Of a stretch of DNA of 56,085 nt, positions 17,289 through 28,565 are shown piece after piece. This stretch comes from Desulfovibrionaceae bacterium (lineage in GTDB: Bacteria > Desulfobacterota > Desulfovibrionia > Desulfovibrionales > Desulfovibrionaceae), in NCBI GenBank assembly GCA_009782775.1, contig WRIL01000015.1, positions 1 to 56,085 of the forward strand, written 5' to 3'. Position 1 is the stretch's first letter; each line of letters starts with the position of its first letter. Made by a program: the position numbers and the translations under genes. The notes under the pieces are model-generated. The model did not search any database, had not been told where the DNA came from, and saw only the letters and a list, made by a program, of their open reading frames with translations.

Positions 17289-18002
17289 TCACCTGGTAGG
17301 CGCCATGTTGGCCGGTTTGGTATCCGGAGTATAGAAAAAGAATTCCACCCGGCGGTTGATGGGGTTGGGTTCTTCCTCGCTGTCCGGCACGATGGGCCGG
17401 AAGTTGGCAAAGGCGTTGCTGCGGATCATGGAAGGGGCAATGCCGTGGTCCACGATAAAAGCTGTAACGGTCGCGGCCCTGGACGCGGCCAGCTCCCATT
17501 TGCCGCGCAGCCTTGGGAAGCCATTTTCCGCGCTGTCCGTATGCCCTCCGATGTCCAAATTGACCTTGAAGTGTCGCATAACCTGCACAACGCTCCGCAG
17601 GACGATATCGCCCTCCGGCCCGAGCTCCGTGGCGTTTTGTTCAAAATTGAGGGCAGTGGAAGTGCGCAAGAGCACCCCGGCCTCGGTGGCTCCCACGGAA
17701 ATTTTTCTGGAGATCAGTTGTTCTTGCAACTGTTCGGTCAAAAAGCGGTTGACGGCCAATAGGTTTATTTCTTCCGTAGTAAGATCCGTGGCGTCTTTAT
17801 CGCCGCCGCTGCCGGGCGATGGCGGGCTGCTCAAATCAATGACCGTGGAACGGCTGTCGTAGCCGCCCGGATCCATGAAATAAACGGCCATTTCCGATTT
17901 TTTTTCAGGAGGCACCATGTTCAGTATCCACATGAGCAAAAAGAAAGCCATCATGGCGGTCACAAAATCGGCATAGGCCACTTTCCATGAACTTCCAGAC
18001 AT
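17289..18002 (-). CDS. motB: Flagellar motor stator protein MotB
   Basis: The 237-residue protein starts with a short cytoplasmic tail and one membrane segment, WKVAYADFVTAMMAFFLLMW, with the proton-channel aspartate at Asp12. After a linker, residues about 120-230 form the OmpA-like peptidoglycan-binding domain with GHTDSAENG and NRRVEFFF. It anchors the stator to the cell wall and forms the ion channel with MotA. Its start is 14 bases after the motA stop with a GGAGAC site. It is the usual length for short MotB proteins. Confidence 0.93.
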   Translation of the reverse strand: MSGSSWKVAYADFVTAMMAFFLLMWILNMVPPEKKSEMAVYFMDPGGYDSRSTVIDLSSPPSPGSGGDKDATDLTTEEINLLAVNRFLTEQLQEQLISRKISVGATEAGVLLRTSTALNFEQNATELGPEGDIVLRSVVQVMRHFKVNLDIGGHTDSAENGFPRLRGKWELAASRAATVTAFIVDHGIAPSMIRSNAFANFRPIVPDSEEEPNPINRRVEFFFYTPDTKPANMAPTR

Positions 18003-18016
18003 AGTCTTCCGTCTCC

Positions 18017-18862
18017 TTACCGCCCAAGCGTGTTTTCCATTTCCTCAAAGCTCGGCCTGAATTTCGGGGGAATGGCGCGGCGGCCGTATTCCAGAGCAAT
18101 CATGGGAGAAAGGCCGCGCAGGGCGGCTATGAGCGCTTCGCGCACACAATGAAAAAACAGCCCGCGTTCGTTTTTGATGTTTTCCAGTTTGGCGGCCATG
18201 GGGGCGAAAAAACCGTAACACAGCAAAACCCCCAGGAATGTTCCCAGGAGGGCCGCGCCTATGGATTCGCCCAATTCTTGGGGCGGAGCGTCAATTTTGG
18301 CCATGGTGAGCACTACGCCCAGCACGGCGGCCACGATGCCGAAGCCGGGCAGGGAATCGGCCATGTGACCGATGCTCGCGGGGGGGATATGCAGTTCTTC
18401 CTGGGAACTGTGTATGTCCGCGTCCATGAGTTTGCCCAGTTCGTCGGCCTTGCCGGTGGTAAGGAAGGTGCGCAGGGTATCGCAGATGAAATTGCACATT
18501 TGCGTATCCTTGGCTATCTGCGGAAAGTTGGTGAACAGGGCGCTGGAAGAGGGGTTTTCAATGTCTTTTTCAATGCTGATGATGCCTTCCCGGTGCATTT
18601 TGCCGAACAGGACATACAACAGGGAGATAATTTGCATGTAGGTATGTTTGGTGGGGGTCCTGGGAGCCAGAAGCCTGGGCAGGTTTTTGAGCACCTGCCC
18701 CAGGGAATACCTGGTTCCAGCGACAATAAATGATCCTAGTGCCGCCCCTCCAATGATCAGAAATTCGGTGGGCTGCCAGAGAACGGCCAGCGAACCTCCA
18801 TGCGCAAGGTAGCCCACCAGGATGGAGAAGATGACAACCGCGTAGCCTAAGATCGTAAGCAT
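18017..18862 (-). CDS. motA: Flagellar motor stator protein MotA
   Basis: Start set at ATG 18862, preceded by GGAGGA and giving the standard MotA opening MLTILGYAVV; the longer frame adds 36 unconserved residues. The 281-residue protein has four membrane segments, the WQPTEFLIIGGAA block near residue 30, a large cytoplasmic loop carrying the charged residues that contact FliG, and the C-terminal pair of segments with GFGIVAAVLGVVLTM. It forms the stator with MotB encoded next. The promoter must lie in the 221 bases before it, shared with the divergent metF. Confidence 0.93.
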   Translation of the reverse strand: MLTILGYAVVIFSILVGYLAHGGSLAVLWQPTEFLIIGGAALGSFIVAGTRYSLGQVLKNLPRLLAPRTPTKHTYMQIISLLYVLFGKMHREGIISIEKDIENPSSSALFTNFPQIAKDTQMCNFICDTLRTFLTTGKADELGKLMDADIHSSQEELHIPPASIGHMADSLPGFGIVAAVLGVVLTMAKIDAPPQELGESIGAALLGTFLGVLLCYGFFAPMAAKLENIKNERGLFFHCVREALIAALRGLSPMIALEYGRRAIPPKFRPSFEEMENTLGR

Positions 18863-19083
18863 GGGTCCTCCATGAAAGTCCATATTATAGCAAGTTGTCG
18901 CGGAAAAATCCAGCCTCGGGCCGCAGGGGAGTTTAATCTGCGAAATGCTTATCGCGTTGTTGCCCGCCATCCTTGCTTTCCGCTGCGGCTCTGGGTATAG
19001 ATGAGGCGAGCGGCGATGGGGCGGCGCGCGAAGGTTTATGTCCGGGCGCGGTGTTCAAAGAATATGGAGCCGCGGGACAGAAT

Positions 19084-19971
19084 ATGAAAATATCCGAACT
19101 TCTGGCCGCTTCAGCTCGGCCGTTTTATTCTCTGGAATTTTTCCCGCCACGGGAAGAGGCGCAGTTGCCGGATTTTTTCGCGGCCGCGGCGAAACTCAGT
19201 GCCTTAAACCCGCTTTTTGCCTCGGTCACCTACGGGGCCGGCGGCGGCCGCCAGGCCGACACTCTGGAGATTTCCAGGGCCTTGAAAGAGCGCCTGGGAT
19301 TTGAGCCGATGCCCCATCTGACCTGCGTGGGGTCCAGGCGGGAAGGGCTCGCGGCTTTTCTGGAGCGGCTTCGCGCCTTGGGTATTGATAATGTTTTGGC
19401 CTTGCGCGGAGACGCGCCCAAGGCGGCGCGGCCGGAAGACCCGCCGTACGACTGGTCGGGCGATGATTTTCAGCATGCCTCGAACCTGGTGGCCTTTATC
19501 CGGGAGCGCTTTTCAGATTTCTGCATCGGCGTGGCCGCTTATCCCCAACCGCATCCGGAATCCTCCTCCAGGGAACTGGATCGTTTTTATACCATGAAAA
19601 AACTCTCTGCCGGCGGAGATTTCCTGATCACCCAGCTTTTTTTTGAGTTGCGGGAATACCTGGACTTTGTGGCTGAACTGCGCGCCCTGGGTCTGGACAA
19701 GCCGGTGCTCCCCGGCGTATTTCCGGTACAAAGCCTGGAATCCCTGCGCTATGTTACGGGACTGTGCGGCGTTTCCGTCCCCGTGGATTTTCAGCGGGAA
19801 TTGGAAGAAGCCCAGGCCCGCGGCGGGCAGGTCGCGGTGCGTGAACTGGGTGCGCGTCGCGCGGCCGCGCAGACGCGCGAACTCATTGCCGCCGGAGCGC
19901 CGGGGGTGCATTTATATACCCTGAACAAGGCGGATCTCTGCCTGAAAATAGCCGAACTGGCGGGAATCTAA
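19084..19971 (+). CDS. metF: Methylenetetrahydrofolate reductase
   Basis: Start set at ATG 19084, giving 295 residues with the family opening SLEFFPPREE (catalytic Glu in EFFPP at about residue 20). Other MetF blocks seen: FASVTYGAGG, HLTCVG, LALRGDAPK, GVAAYPQPHPES and FLITQLFFE. It reduces 5,10-methylene- to 5-methyltetrahydrofolate with FADH2, supplying methionine synthesis or, in anaerobes, the methyl branch of one-carbon metabolism. The ribosome binding site is weak. No SAM or cobalamin riboswitch is visible upstream. The 194 bases after it, before the sensor kinase, show no feature beyond a possible promoter. Confidence 0.93.
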   Translation: MKISELLAASARPFYSLEFFPPREEAQLPDFFAAAAKLSALNPLFASVTYGAGGGRQADTLEISRALKERLGFEPMPHLTCVGSRREGLAAFLERLRALGIDNVLALRGDAPKAARPEDPPYDWSGDDFQHASNLVAFIRERFSDFCIGVAAYPQPHPESSSRELDRFYTMKKLSAGGDFLITQLFFELREYLDFVAELRALGLDKPVLPGVFPVQSLESLRYVTGLCGVSVPVDFQRELEEAQARGGQVAVRELGARRAAAQTRELIAAGAPGVHLYTLNKADLCLKIAELAGI

Positions 19972-20165
19972 AATCCGCCGGAGCAGTTCCGGGGCACGCA
20001 CGCATAAAAATCCGGGTCAATCCAATAAAGTCTTTTGCCTTTAGCTATTTTATCCGATATTATCCCTAACTGGGCTATGTCTAAAATCCAAAAAGGCCTC
20101 TGTGGCAATATGGCCGCGGCTGGCGCGGCAGTCCGAAGTCAGGCGCTTGTAAGGGGTTGTATATT

Positions 20166-23510
<3,345 letters not shown>

Positions 23511-23518
23511 TGAATTTT

Positions 23519-24727
23519 TTACGCCGCTAATAAAAACCCGTTAGCGAAATGCCGTATATCATGACGTCGGCAGTAATCCTGCGCCGCGTTCAAGGCAAGC
23601 GCCTTTCTTTTCCGCATCTCCCGTTCGAACTGAAAAAGAGCTTCGGCAAGGCAGGCGGCGGTTGGCGCGGGCATAAACAGGGAACCGTTCCGCAATGGAG
23701 CGAGTTCTTCCCGCATGAATCCCTCTTGGGCGCAGATAGCGGGCACCGCCATGGCCGCTGATTCTATAACCAGCCCTGAGGGGCGGTAGCGAGAGTACGC
23801 TTCGGCCGTGTATGGGATGATCATGGCCGTGAACGAGGCCATGTTCCGGTAGTAGGCGCGTTCGTCCAGGTAATGGGTATTAAGGTTTATCCGGCCCGGA
23901 AAAGTATGGCTCAGGTCGTGCAAAGCAAGTACGACAGAATGAATTTGCGTATCAGTGGGAGTAGCCTGGATGGCGAAACGCCCTTGTCCTCCTTGGGCTA
24001 GATAGCGTGTGAGCGCCGAAGGCAGAATATGCAGGTTTTTTCCCGGTCGCCAGTCACCCGCCATGCCAAAGAGCGGCTCTGTCGGGCAGGTGTGGTTGTG
24101 ATAGCTCTCAGGGTGCTCCGGTAGGGGAGTGGGCATTGTTGGACATTCTTTGCCCATAAGAGTGGTCAACATCTCGCCTACAGAACTGGAACCTCCGAAC
24201 AAGCGCGCCTTGGGGCAGCCGCGTAACAGTGAGCAGGCGGTCTCCAGGCGGGATTGGCATTGGGGCGTGCCGTCAACCCCCAGCATGAGGTTCAAGGCCA
24301 GATAAGGTCTTTGATTTTCCGTAATAGACGTGTACCAAAGCGCGAATCCGAGCAGGCTCACCGGCTCTAGAGTATGGGCCAGGATGAGGGTTGAGGCGTC
24401 CAGCCGCGAATTTATGTAAGCTTGCAGTTCCGCGGCTAGGGAAGAGGCGGAATGCTGGAATTTTTCTTCGGAAAGCCTGTTGTTGTGCATTTCCTGATAC
24501 AAAAACCAGGCAAAGCAGGCAGTACTGTTGGGATATTCGTCGAGAAGCGCGTCAGTGAGCCGGTCATTGAAGAAAAAGCTGACCGGAAGCCCTGCCTTGC
24601 TGAAAGCCTGGCCGAAAGTATGGTTGTAAACGTAATTATGTCCAAAAGACCTGGTCATGCCGGGATCAATGATAAAAACCGCGTTTACCATGTCCTCACC
24701 ACATACTTCCGGTACCGTTTTTTTCAT
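23519..24727 (-). CDS. Glycosyltransferase-like protein (GT4-type C-terminal half)
   Basis: A 402-residue protein (390 if the ATG at 24691 is used; neither start has a well-spaced ribosome site). The C-terminal half reads like a GT-B glycosyltransferase: FGMAGDWRPGKNL at the start of the nucleotide-sugar half, then the family's acceptor/donor block PSGLVIESAAMAVPAIC with its conserved Glu. The N-terminal half (FIIDPGMTRSFGHNYVYNHTF) resembles proteins acting on cell-surface sugars. No signal peptide or membrane segment, so it is cytosolic. Sugar and acceptor cannot be inferred. It follows the sensor kinase convergently, 8 bases from its stop. Confidence 0.55.
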   Translation of the reverse strand: MKKTVPEVCGEDMVNAVFIIDPGMTRSFGHNYVYNHTFGQAFSKAGLPVSFFFNDRLTDALLDEYPNSTACFAWFLYQEMHNNRLSEEKFQHSASSLAAELQAYINSRLDASTLILAHTLEPVSLLGFALWYTSITENQRPYLALNLMLGVDGTPQCQSRLETACSLLRGCPKARLFGGSSSVGEMLTTLMGKECPTMPTPLPEHPESYHNHTCPTEPLFGMAGDWRPGKNLHILPSALTRYLAQGGQGRFAIQATPTDTQIHSVVLALHDLSHTFPGRINLNTHYLDERAYYRNMASFTAMIIPYTAEAYSRYRPSGLVIESAAMAVPAICAQEGFMREELAPLRNGSLFMPAPTAACLAEALFQFEREMRKRKALALNAAQDYCRRHDIRHFANGFLLAA

Positions 24728-24738
24728 CCCCTGGTAGA

Positions 24739-24773
24739 TTCCCCGGTCCGAAGCCCGGCTTCGGATCGGGGAA
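24739..24773. other. Intergenic hairpin between TPR gene and glycosyltransferase gene
   Basis: TTCCCCGGTCCGAAGC (24739-24754) pairs with GCTTCGGATCGGGGAA (24758-24773), a 16-bp stem with one G-T pair and a 3-base loop. No U-tract follows on either strand. On the minus strand it ends 11 bases before the glycosyltransferase start, so it may separate the two genes or limit translation of the second. Confidence 0.5.
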
Positions 24774-24823
24774 CCTTGTGGGGAGGGGATTGATCTCGGA
24801 CCGATGGCAGTCAGTCCGGGATT

Positions 24824-25384
24824 TTACGCCGCTATATGGGCGTAAAGTTCTTGGGCATCGGTATGCCCGGGGTTTTTCCCCAGTAAAATTTTGAGTTCTT
24901 CCATAGCCGCGTCGTTCCGTCCCAGGTAGCTCAGGCATCCGGCCAGGGTGAAACGCACGGATTCATTATCCTCACCATCCAGGGCCGCGCTCAGGCGGGG
25001 GATGATCTCATCCACTCTGGAAAGCTTGTAGGCCAGGCGTATCAGGGCGTTCAGGGCCATGATGTTGGCGGCGTTCAGTTCCAAAGCCTTGTCCATGTGG
25101 ATAAAGGCTTCATCATCCGCCCCTTCTTCCATGAACACCAAACCCAGACCCACCAGGGCCTTGTCGCTGGGAGCGAGTTCCAGGGCCGCCAGGTAGTGGC
25201 GTCCGGCTTCCTTGAGTTCTCCCTTTTGAATGGCCACGGCGGCCAAACCGAAAAAAGGTTCCGTATGTCCGGTGCCGCAGTCCACGGCCTTTTGATAATA
25301 CTCCGCCGCCTTGTCCATCTCCCCCATGAACAGGTAACATTCACCCAGCTCACGGTTGATTTCATAATCAATGTGCTTGCTCAT
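24824..25384 (-). CDS. Tetratricopeptide repeat protein
   Basis: A 186-residue soluble protein made of about five TPR units. The helix pattern is clear in GECYLFMGEMDKAAEYYQKAVDCG (its parts at residues about 13-36), AAVAIQKGELKEAGRHYLAAL, GLVFMEEGADDEAFIHMDKAL and the C-terminal SYLGRNDAAMEELKILL. TPRs bind other proteins; nothing shows which. No signal peptide. It is divergent from the flagellar operon and 96 bases upstream of the glycosyltransferase gene, possibly co-transcribed with it. A GGAGG-like site (GGAGGGGATATG) precedes the ATG. Confidence 0.8.
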   Translation of the reverse strand: MSKHIDYEINRELGECYLFMGEMDKAAEYYQKAVDCGTGHTEPFFGLAAVAIQKGELKEAGRHYLAALELAPSDKALVGLGLVFMEEGADDEAFIHMDKALELNAANIMALNALIRLAYKLSRVDEIIPRLSAALDGEDNESVRFTLAGCLSYLGRNDAAMEELKILLGKNPGHTDAQELYAHIAA

Positions 25385-25567
25385 ATCCCCTCCGACTCTT
25401 GGTTCGCGCCTATTTCATTAGGCCGTTTTATTATTCCTGTCCTGCCTCTAGCAATATGCGTGCCACCGAGTATTTGTTTGCCGCGAAGCCTTCACAGGAA
25501 GCTAAAGAAGGCGAACGAGACGGTTCAGGGCGGTAAAAGTTTCCTGGGTGATGGGCGTGTAAATTTT

Positions 25568-25596
25568 TTGACAATACTGAGAAAATTTATTGTTAT
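25568..25596 (+). promoter_or_regulatory. Sigma-70-type promoter candidate upstream of flgB
   Basis: A perfect -35 box TTGACA (25568-25573), a 17-base spacer, and TGTTAT (25591-25596) as a 4-of-6 match to the -10 box, in an AT-rich stretch inside a 314-base intergenic region. It would give basal transcription of flgB, starting just upstream of the sigma-54 site. Confidence 0.55.
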
Positions 25597-25614
25597 TTTA
25601 GCATGTTATAAATT

Positions 25615-25630
25615 TGGTACGCCCTTTGCT
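25615..25630 (+). promoter_or_regulatory. Sigma-54 promoter of the flgB-flgC-fliE-fliF operon
   Basis: TGGTACGCCCTTTGCT matches the -24/-12 consensus TGGCACG-N4-TTGCW at all but one position, with exactly 10 bases between the invariant GG (25616-25617) and GC (25628-25629). It lies about 70 bases before the flgB ATG. This implies control by RpoN and a flagellar enhancer-binding protein of the FlrC/FleQ/FlgR type. The rest of the 314-base gap (25385-25698) shows nothing beyond this and the sigma-70 candidate. Confidence 0.85.
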
Positions 25631-25698
25631 TAGGGCATGGACGAGAGCTGCGGCAAAAATTGCCGGCACGTCGGCGTAAAAATTACGGAGAGAGCAAG

Positions 25699-26109
25699 AT
25701 GAAGAGTATCTTTACCCCCACCATGGGTCTGGTCGGCAAGGTGATGGACATTCAGCTCAAGCGTCAGAATGTCGTCATGAGCAATGTCGCCAATGTGCGC
25801 ACTCCCCACTACCGGCCAAGGGTGCTGGAATTTGAGAAGGAGCTGCAGGCCGCCCTGGATCTGGACGCCAGGGGTCGGCTCAGTCGCACGGATCCTGGGC
25901 ATATGCCTTCGGTATTTGATCCCGAAAGCTTTGGGCCGGAGTGGGACAAAAAATTTGTGCCCCGCTATACCCACGGCGAAGACCGGGTTGACCTGGACAA
26001 GGAAATGACCGTCATGGCCAAAACATCCTTGCAATACAATACCTTGAGTTCGGTAATAAAACATAATTTCGATGGCGTGCGCAACATCATCAGCGAGGGG
26101 GCGAAATAA
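25699..26109 (+). CDS. flgB: Flagellar basal-body proximal rod protein FlgB
   Basis: Start set at ATG 25699 behind GGAGAGAGC, giving 136 residues, the normal FlgB length. The N-terminal rod motif VVMSNVANVRTPHYRPR is the FlgB version of the SNLAN-x-x-TPGYK pattern of axial proteins, and the C-terminus (TSLQYNTLSSVIKHNFDGVRNII) forms the second half of the coiled coil. It is exported by the flagellar type III system without a cleaved signal and sits at the base of the rod. Its stop overlaps the flgC start (TAATG). Confidence 0.95.
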   Translation: MKSIFTPTMGLVGKVMDIQLKRQNVVMSNVANVRTPHYRPRVLEFEKELQAALDLDARGRLSRTDPGHMPSVFDPESFGPEWDKKFVPRYTHGEDRVDLDKEMTVMAKTSLQYNTLSSVIKHNFDGVRNIISEGAK

Positions 26110-26546
26110 TGGATTTCATGACCGCTTTGGATATCAGCGCCACGGCCTTGACCGCCGAGCGCACCAACATGAACATCATTTCCATGAATCTCGCCAACGT
26201 AAAGACCACCCGCACGGTGGAAGGCGGGCCTTATCGCCGCAAGACCACCATCATGGCGGCCATTCCGGTGGACGACTCTTTCAGCAAGCACATGCGCAGC
26301 GCCCTGGATCGGGAATTGCGCGGCGTGCGGGTCATGCATGTGGCCCAAGACCGCCGTCCGCTCAAGCTGGTCTATGAACCGGGGCACCCGGACGCCAATG
26401 CCGAAGGCTATGTGGCCTATCCGGACATCAATGTGGTGGAGGAAATGGCCAGTATGATGACCGCCCAGCGCGGTTATGAGGCCAGCGTCACCAGCGTGGA
26501 CACCATCAAGGGCATGTACAATAAAGCCCTGGAAATAGGCCGTTAA
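26109..26546 (+). CDS. flgC: Flagellar basal-body proximal rod protein FlgC
   Basis: The 145-residue protein has the FlgC opening (MTALDISATALTAERTNMN) with the axial-protein motif ISMNLANVKTTRT and the C-terminal block SMMTAQRGYEASVTSVDTIK characteristic of FlgC. It polymerises with FlgB and FlgF in the proximal rod. The ATG overlaps the last base of the flgB stop, so translation is coupled. The family's usual TPGG after NLAN is TTRT here, a mild change. Confidence 0.96.
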   Translation: MDFMTALDISATALTAERTNMNIISMNLANVKTTRTVEGGPYRRKTTIMAAIPVDDSFSKHMRSALDRELRGVRVMHVAQDRRPLKLVYEPGHPDANAEGYVAYPDINVVEEMASMMTAQRGYEASVTSVDTIKGMYNKALEIGR

Positions 26547-26561
26547 GGCAGGGAGGGGAGC

Positions 26562-26891
26562 ATGAGCATCCAGCAACTCGGGCTGAACGCCTATAACACC
26601 GCCATACGCAATTTCGCCAAGGCCGAACGCGCGGCTGCGGCCGAACAAATACAGCAGGTTCGTCCGCAAGTGAATACTTTTTCCGATACTCTGCGAAATT
26701 CCCTGACGGAAGTGAACAATCTGCATGTGCATAAGGATAAGATGATTCAGGCCTTTGCCTCCGGTGAAACCCAGAATGTGCATGAGTTGATGATCTCCCT
26801 GCAAAAGGCGGGTCTGGCCATGAACCTCACGGCCGCGGTACGCAACAAAGTCATGGAGGCTTACAAGGAATTGAGCCGTGTGCAATTTTAA
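26562..26891 (+). CDS. fliE: Flagellar hook-basal body protein FliE
   Basis: This 109-residue protein has the FliE C-terminal core: FSDTLRNSLTEVNNLHVHKDKMI, then ASGETQNVHELMISLQKAGLAMNL, and the end RNKVMEAYKELSRVQF, all typical. FliE joins the MS ring (FliF) to the rod (FlgB) and is the first substrate of the flagellar exporter. It starts 15 bases after flgC behind GGGAGGGGAGC and is followed after 36 bases by fliF, whose product it binds. Confidence 0.94.
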   Translation: MSIQQLGLNAYNTAIRNFAKAERAAAAEQIQQVRPQVNTFSDTLRNSLTEVNNLHVHKDKMIQAFASGETQNVHELMISLQKAGLAMNLTAAVRNKVMEAYKELSRVQF

Positions 26892-26927
26892 CACGGGCGT
26901 TTAAAAATTCTTTAACGGAGAATGATC

Positions 26928-28562
26928 ATGGCTAACGTATTTAACCAGGTGGCGGGTCGGGTCAGAGATTTCTGGGGCGGGATCAATTTTTCCCAGCGCA
27001 TGATGGTGGCCGGCATAGCCCTGACGGTTACGGCGGCGTTTTTCATCATGCTGTACTTCATGAACCAGACTCCCTACCAGCCGCTTTACACCAATTTGAA
27101 TCCGGAAGACGCCAGCCGGGTGATCAAATCTCTGGATGCCCAGAAGATCCAGTATAAGCTGGCTGAAAATGGTTCGGCCATTATGGTGCCGGATGAACAG
27201 GTGCACCAGTTGCGCATCCGTATTGCCGGCGAAGGCAATATTATGGGCCAGGGCATAGGCTTTGAAATTTTTGACGAGGTCAAGGTCGGCCAGACGGATT
27301 TTGTGCAGAAGATCAATTACCAGCGCGCCCTGCAAGGAGAACTGGCCAGGACCATCGCCGAGTCTACCATGGTGGAGAGCGCCAGGGTGCACTTGGTCAT
27401 TCCCCAGCGTAGCTTGTTCATTGAGGACCAGCAGAAACCCTCGGCCTCGGTGGTGCTCAAGCTGGCTGACGGCCGCCGGGTGGACAACAAAGAGGTGTTG
27501 GCCATCGTCAACCTGATAACCATGGCGGTGGAAGGTTTAGCCAAAGACCGGGTATCCGTTACCGATTCCTCCGGCAAAACCCTTTTCCAGCCTGAAGAAG
27601 AGGGATCCCTGCTGGGCATGACAAACGCCCAGATAGAGCAACGCCTGTTTTTCCAGCAGAACCTGGAGCGGCGCATTGAAGACCTGCTGTTGCCGATAGT
27701 CGGTCCCGGCCGGGTCATTGCCAAGGTGAATGTGAGCATGGATTACAGTCGGAAAACAATTCACAAGGAGCTTTTTGACCCGGAAATGACCGTGGTGCGC
27801 TCGGAAAGCCGTAGCGAAGAACAAACCCAGGGGCAGGCCAACCTGGAGGCCGGGGTGCCGGATATCAATTTCCGTGGCGATGGCCTGACCGGCAGCATCA
27901 GCACCCAGTCCAGCAACCGTGAACAGCGTCAGACCAATTTCGAGATCAATAAGGAAGTGCAGGAGATTATCGGCAGCGTGGGCGATGTCAATCGCCTGAG
28001 CGTGGCCGTAATCATTGATGGGACATATGTCCCCAACGAGATCGGAGAAATGGTCTTTGTGCCGCGTAGCGTCGAAGAACTGAAGAATATCCGCCAACTG
28101 GTGGCCAACGTGGTGGGATACGATTCCGCCAGGGGCGATACCATAGAAGTGAGCAACATCCCCTTTGGTCCCCAGTCCACCGATGAATCGCAGAATGTGG
28201 CCCAGCTTTTGGCCGAATATGCCCTGCGTCTTGGCAAGCCCTTCCTCAACGCCTTCCTGATCTTCCTTTTCCTGCTCATCGTGGTCCGTCCGGTGGTCAT
28301 GGCCCTGATCCGGCCCAAGGTGGAAGGAGAGATGCTGGAGGAACTGGCCGGCCTGCCTTCGGGTGAGGAAAGGCTCGCCCTCATGGACGGCAGTGATGAA
28401 GAAATGGATGCCATGGCCATCCTGGAAAAAATTGAAGATATCAAGGCCCATGCCCTGCACCTCAGTGAACAGAACATAGATCAGGCCCTGGGCATTATCC
28501 GCAACTGGCTGAAAAAGGGCGAAGGCGCAGGCGGGAGCAAGGTGCCGGCCAAGGCGGCCTGA
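26928..28562 (+). CDS. fliF: Flagellar MS-ring protein FliF
   Basis: Start set at ATG 26928 (seven bases after CGGAG; the ATG at 26922 is too close). The 544 residues show an N-terminal membrane segment (about 28-45), periplasmic ring-building motifs with NYQRALQGELARTI, VESARVHLVIPQRSLF and PSASVVLKL, a second membrane segment near 445-470 (LNAFLIFLFLLIVVRPVVM), and a C-terminal cytoplasmic tail (MDAMAILEKIEDIKAHALHLS) that binds FliG. FliF forms the MS ring of the motor. It is the last gene of the operon; no fliG follows. Confidence 0.95.
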   Translation: MANVFNQVAGRVRDFWGGINFSQRMMVAGIALTVTAAFFIMLYFMNQTPYQPLYTNLNPEDASRVIKSLDAQKIQYKLAENGSAIMVPDEQVHQLRIRIAGEGNIMGQGIGFEIFDEVKVGQTDFVQKINYQRALQGELARTIAESTMVESARVHLVIPQRSLFIEDQQKPSASVVLKLADGRRVDNKEVLAIVNLITMAVEGLAKDRVSVTDSSGKTLFQPEEEGSLLGMTNAQIEQRLFFQQNLERRIEDLLLPIVGPGRVIAKVNVSMDYSRKTIHKELFDPEMTVVRSESRSEEQTQGQANLEAGVPDINFRGDGLTGSISTQSSNREQRQTNFEINKEVQEIIGSVGDVNRLSVAVIIDGTYVPNEIGEMVFVPRSVEELKNIRQLVANVVGYDSARGDTIEVSNIPFGPQSTDESQNVAQLLAEYALRLGKPFLNAFLIFLFLLIVVRPVVMALIRPKVEGEMLEELAGLPSGEERLALMDGSDEEMDAMAILEKIEDIKAHALHLSEQNIDQALGIIRNWLKKGEGAGGSKVPAKAA

Positions 28563-28565
28563 TGA

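Noticed and set aside
18863-19083. SAM or cobalamin riboswitch before metF
   Set aside because: The 221-base region lacks the B12 box and any SAM-type conserved core, and no expression platform is visible.
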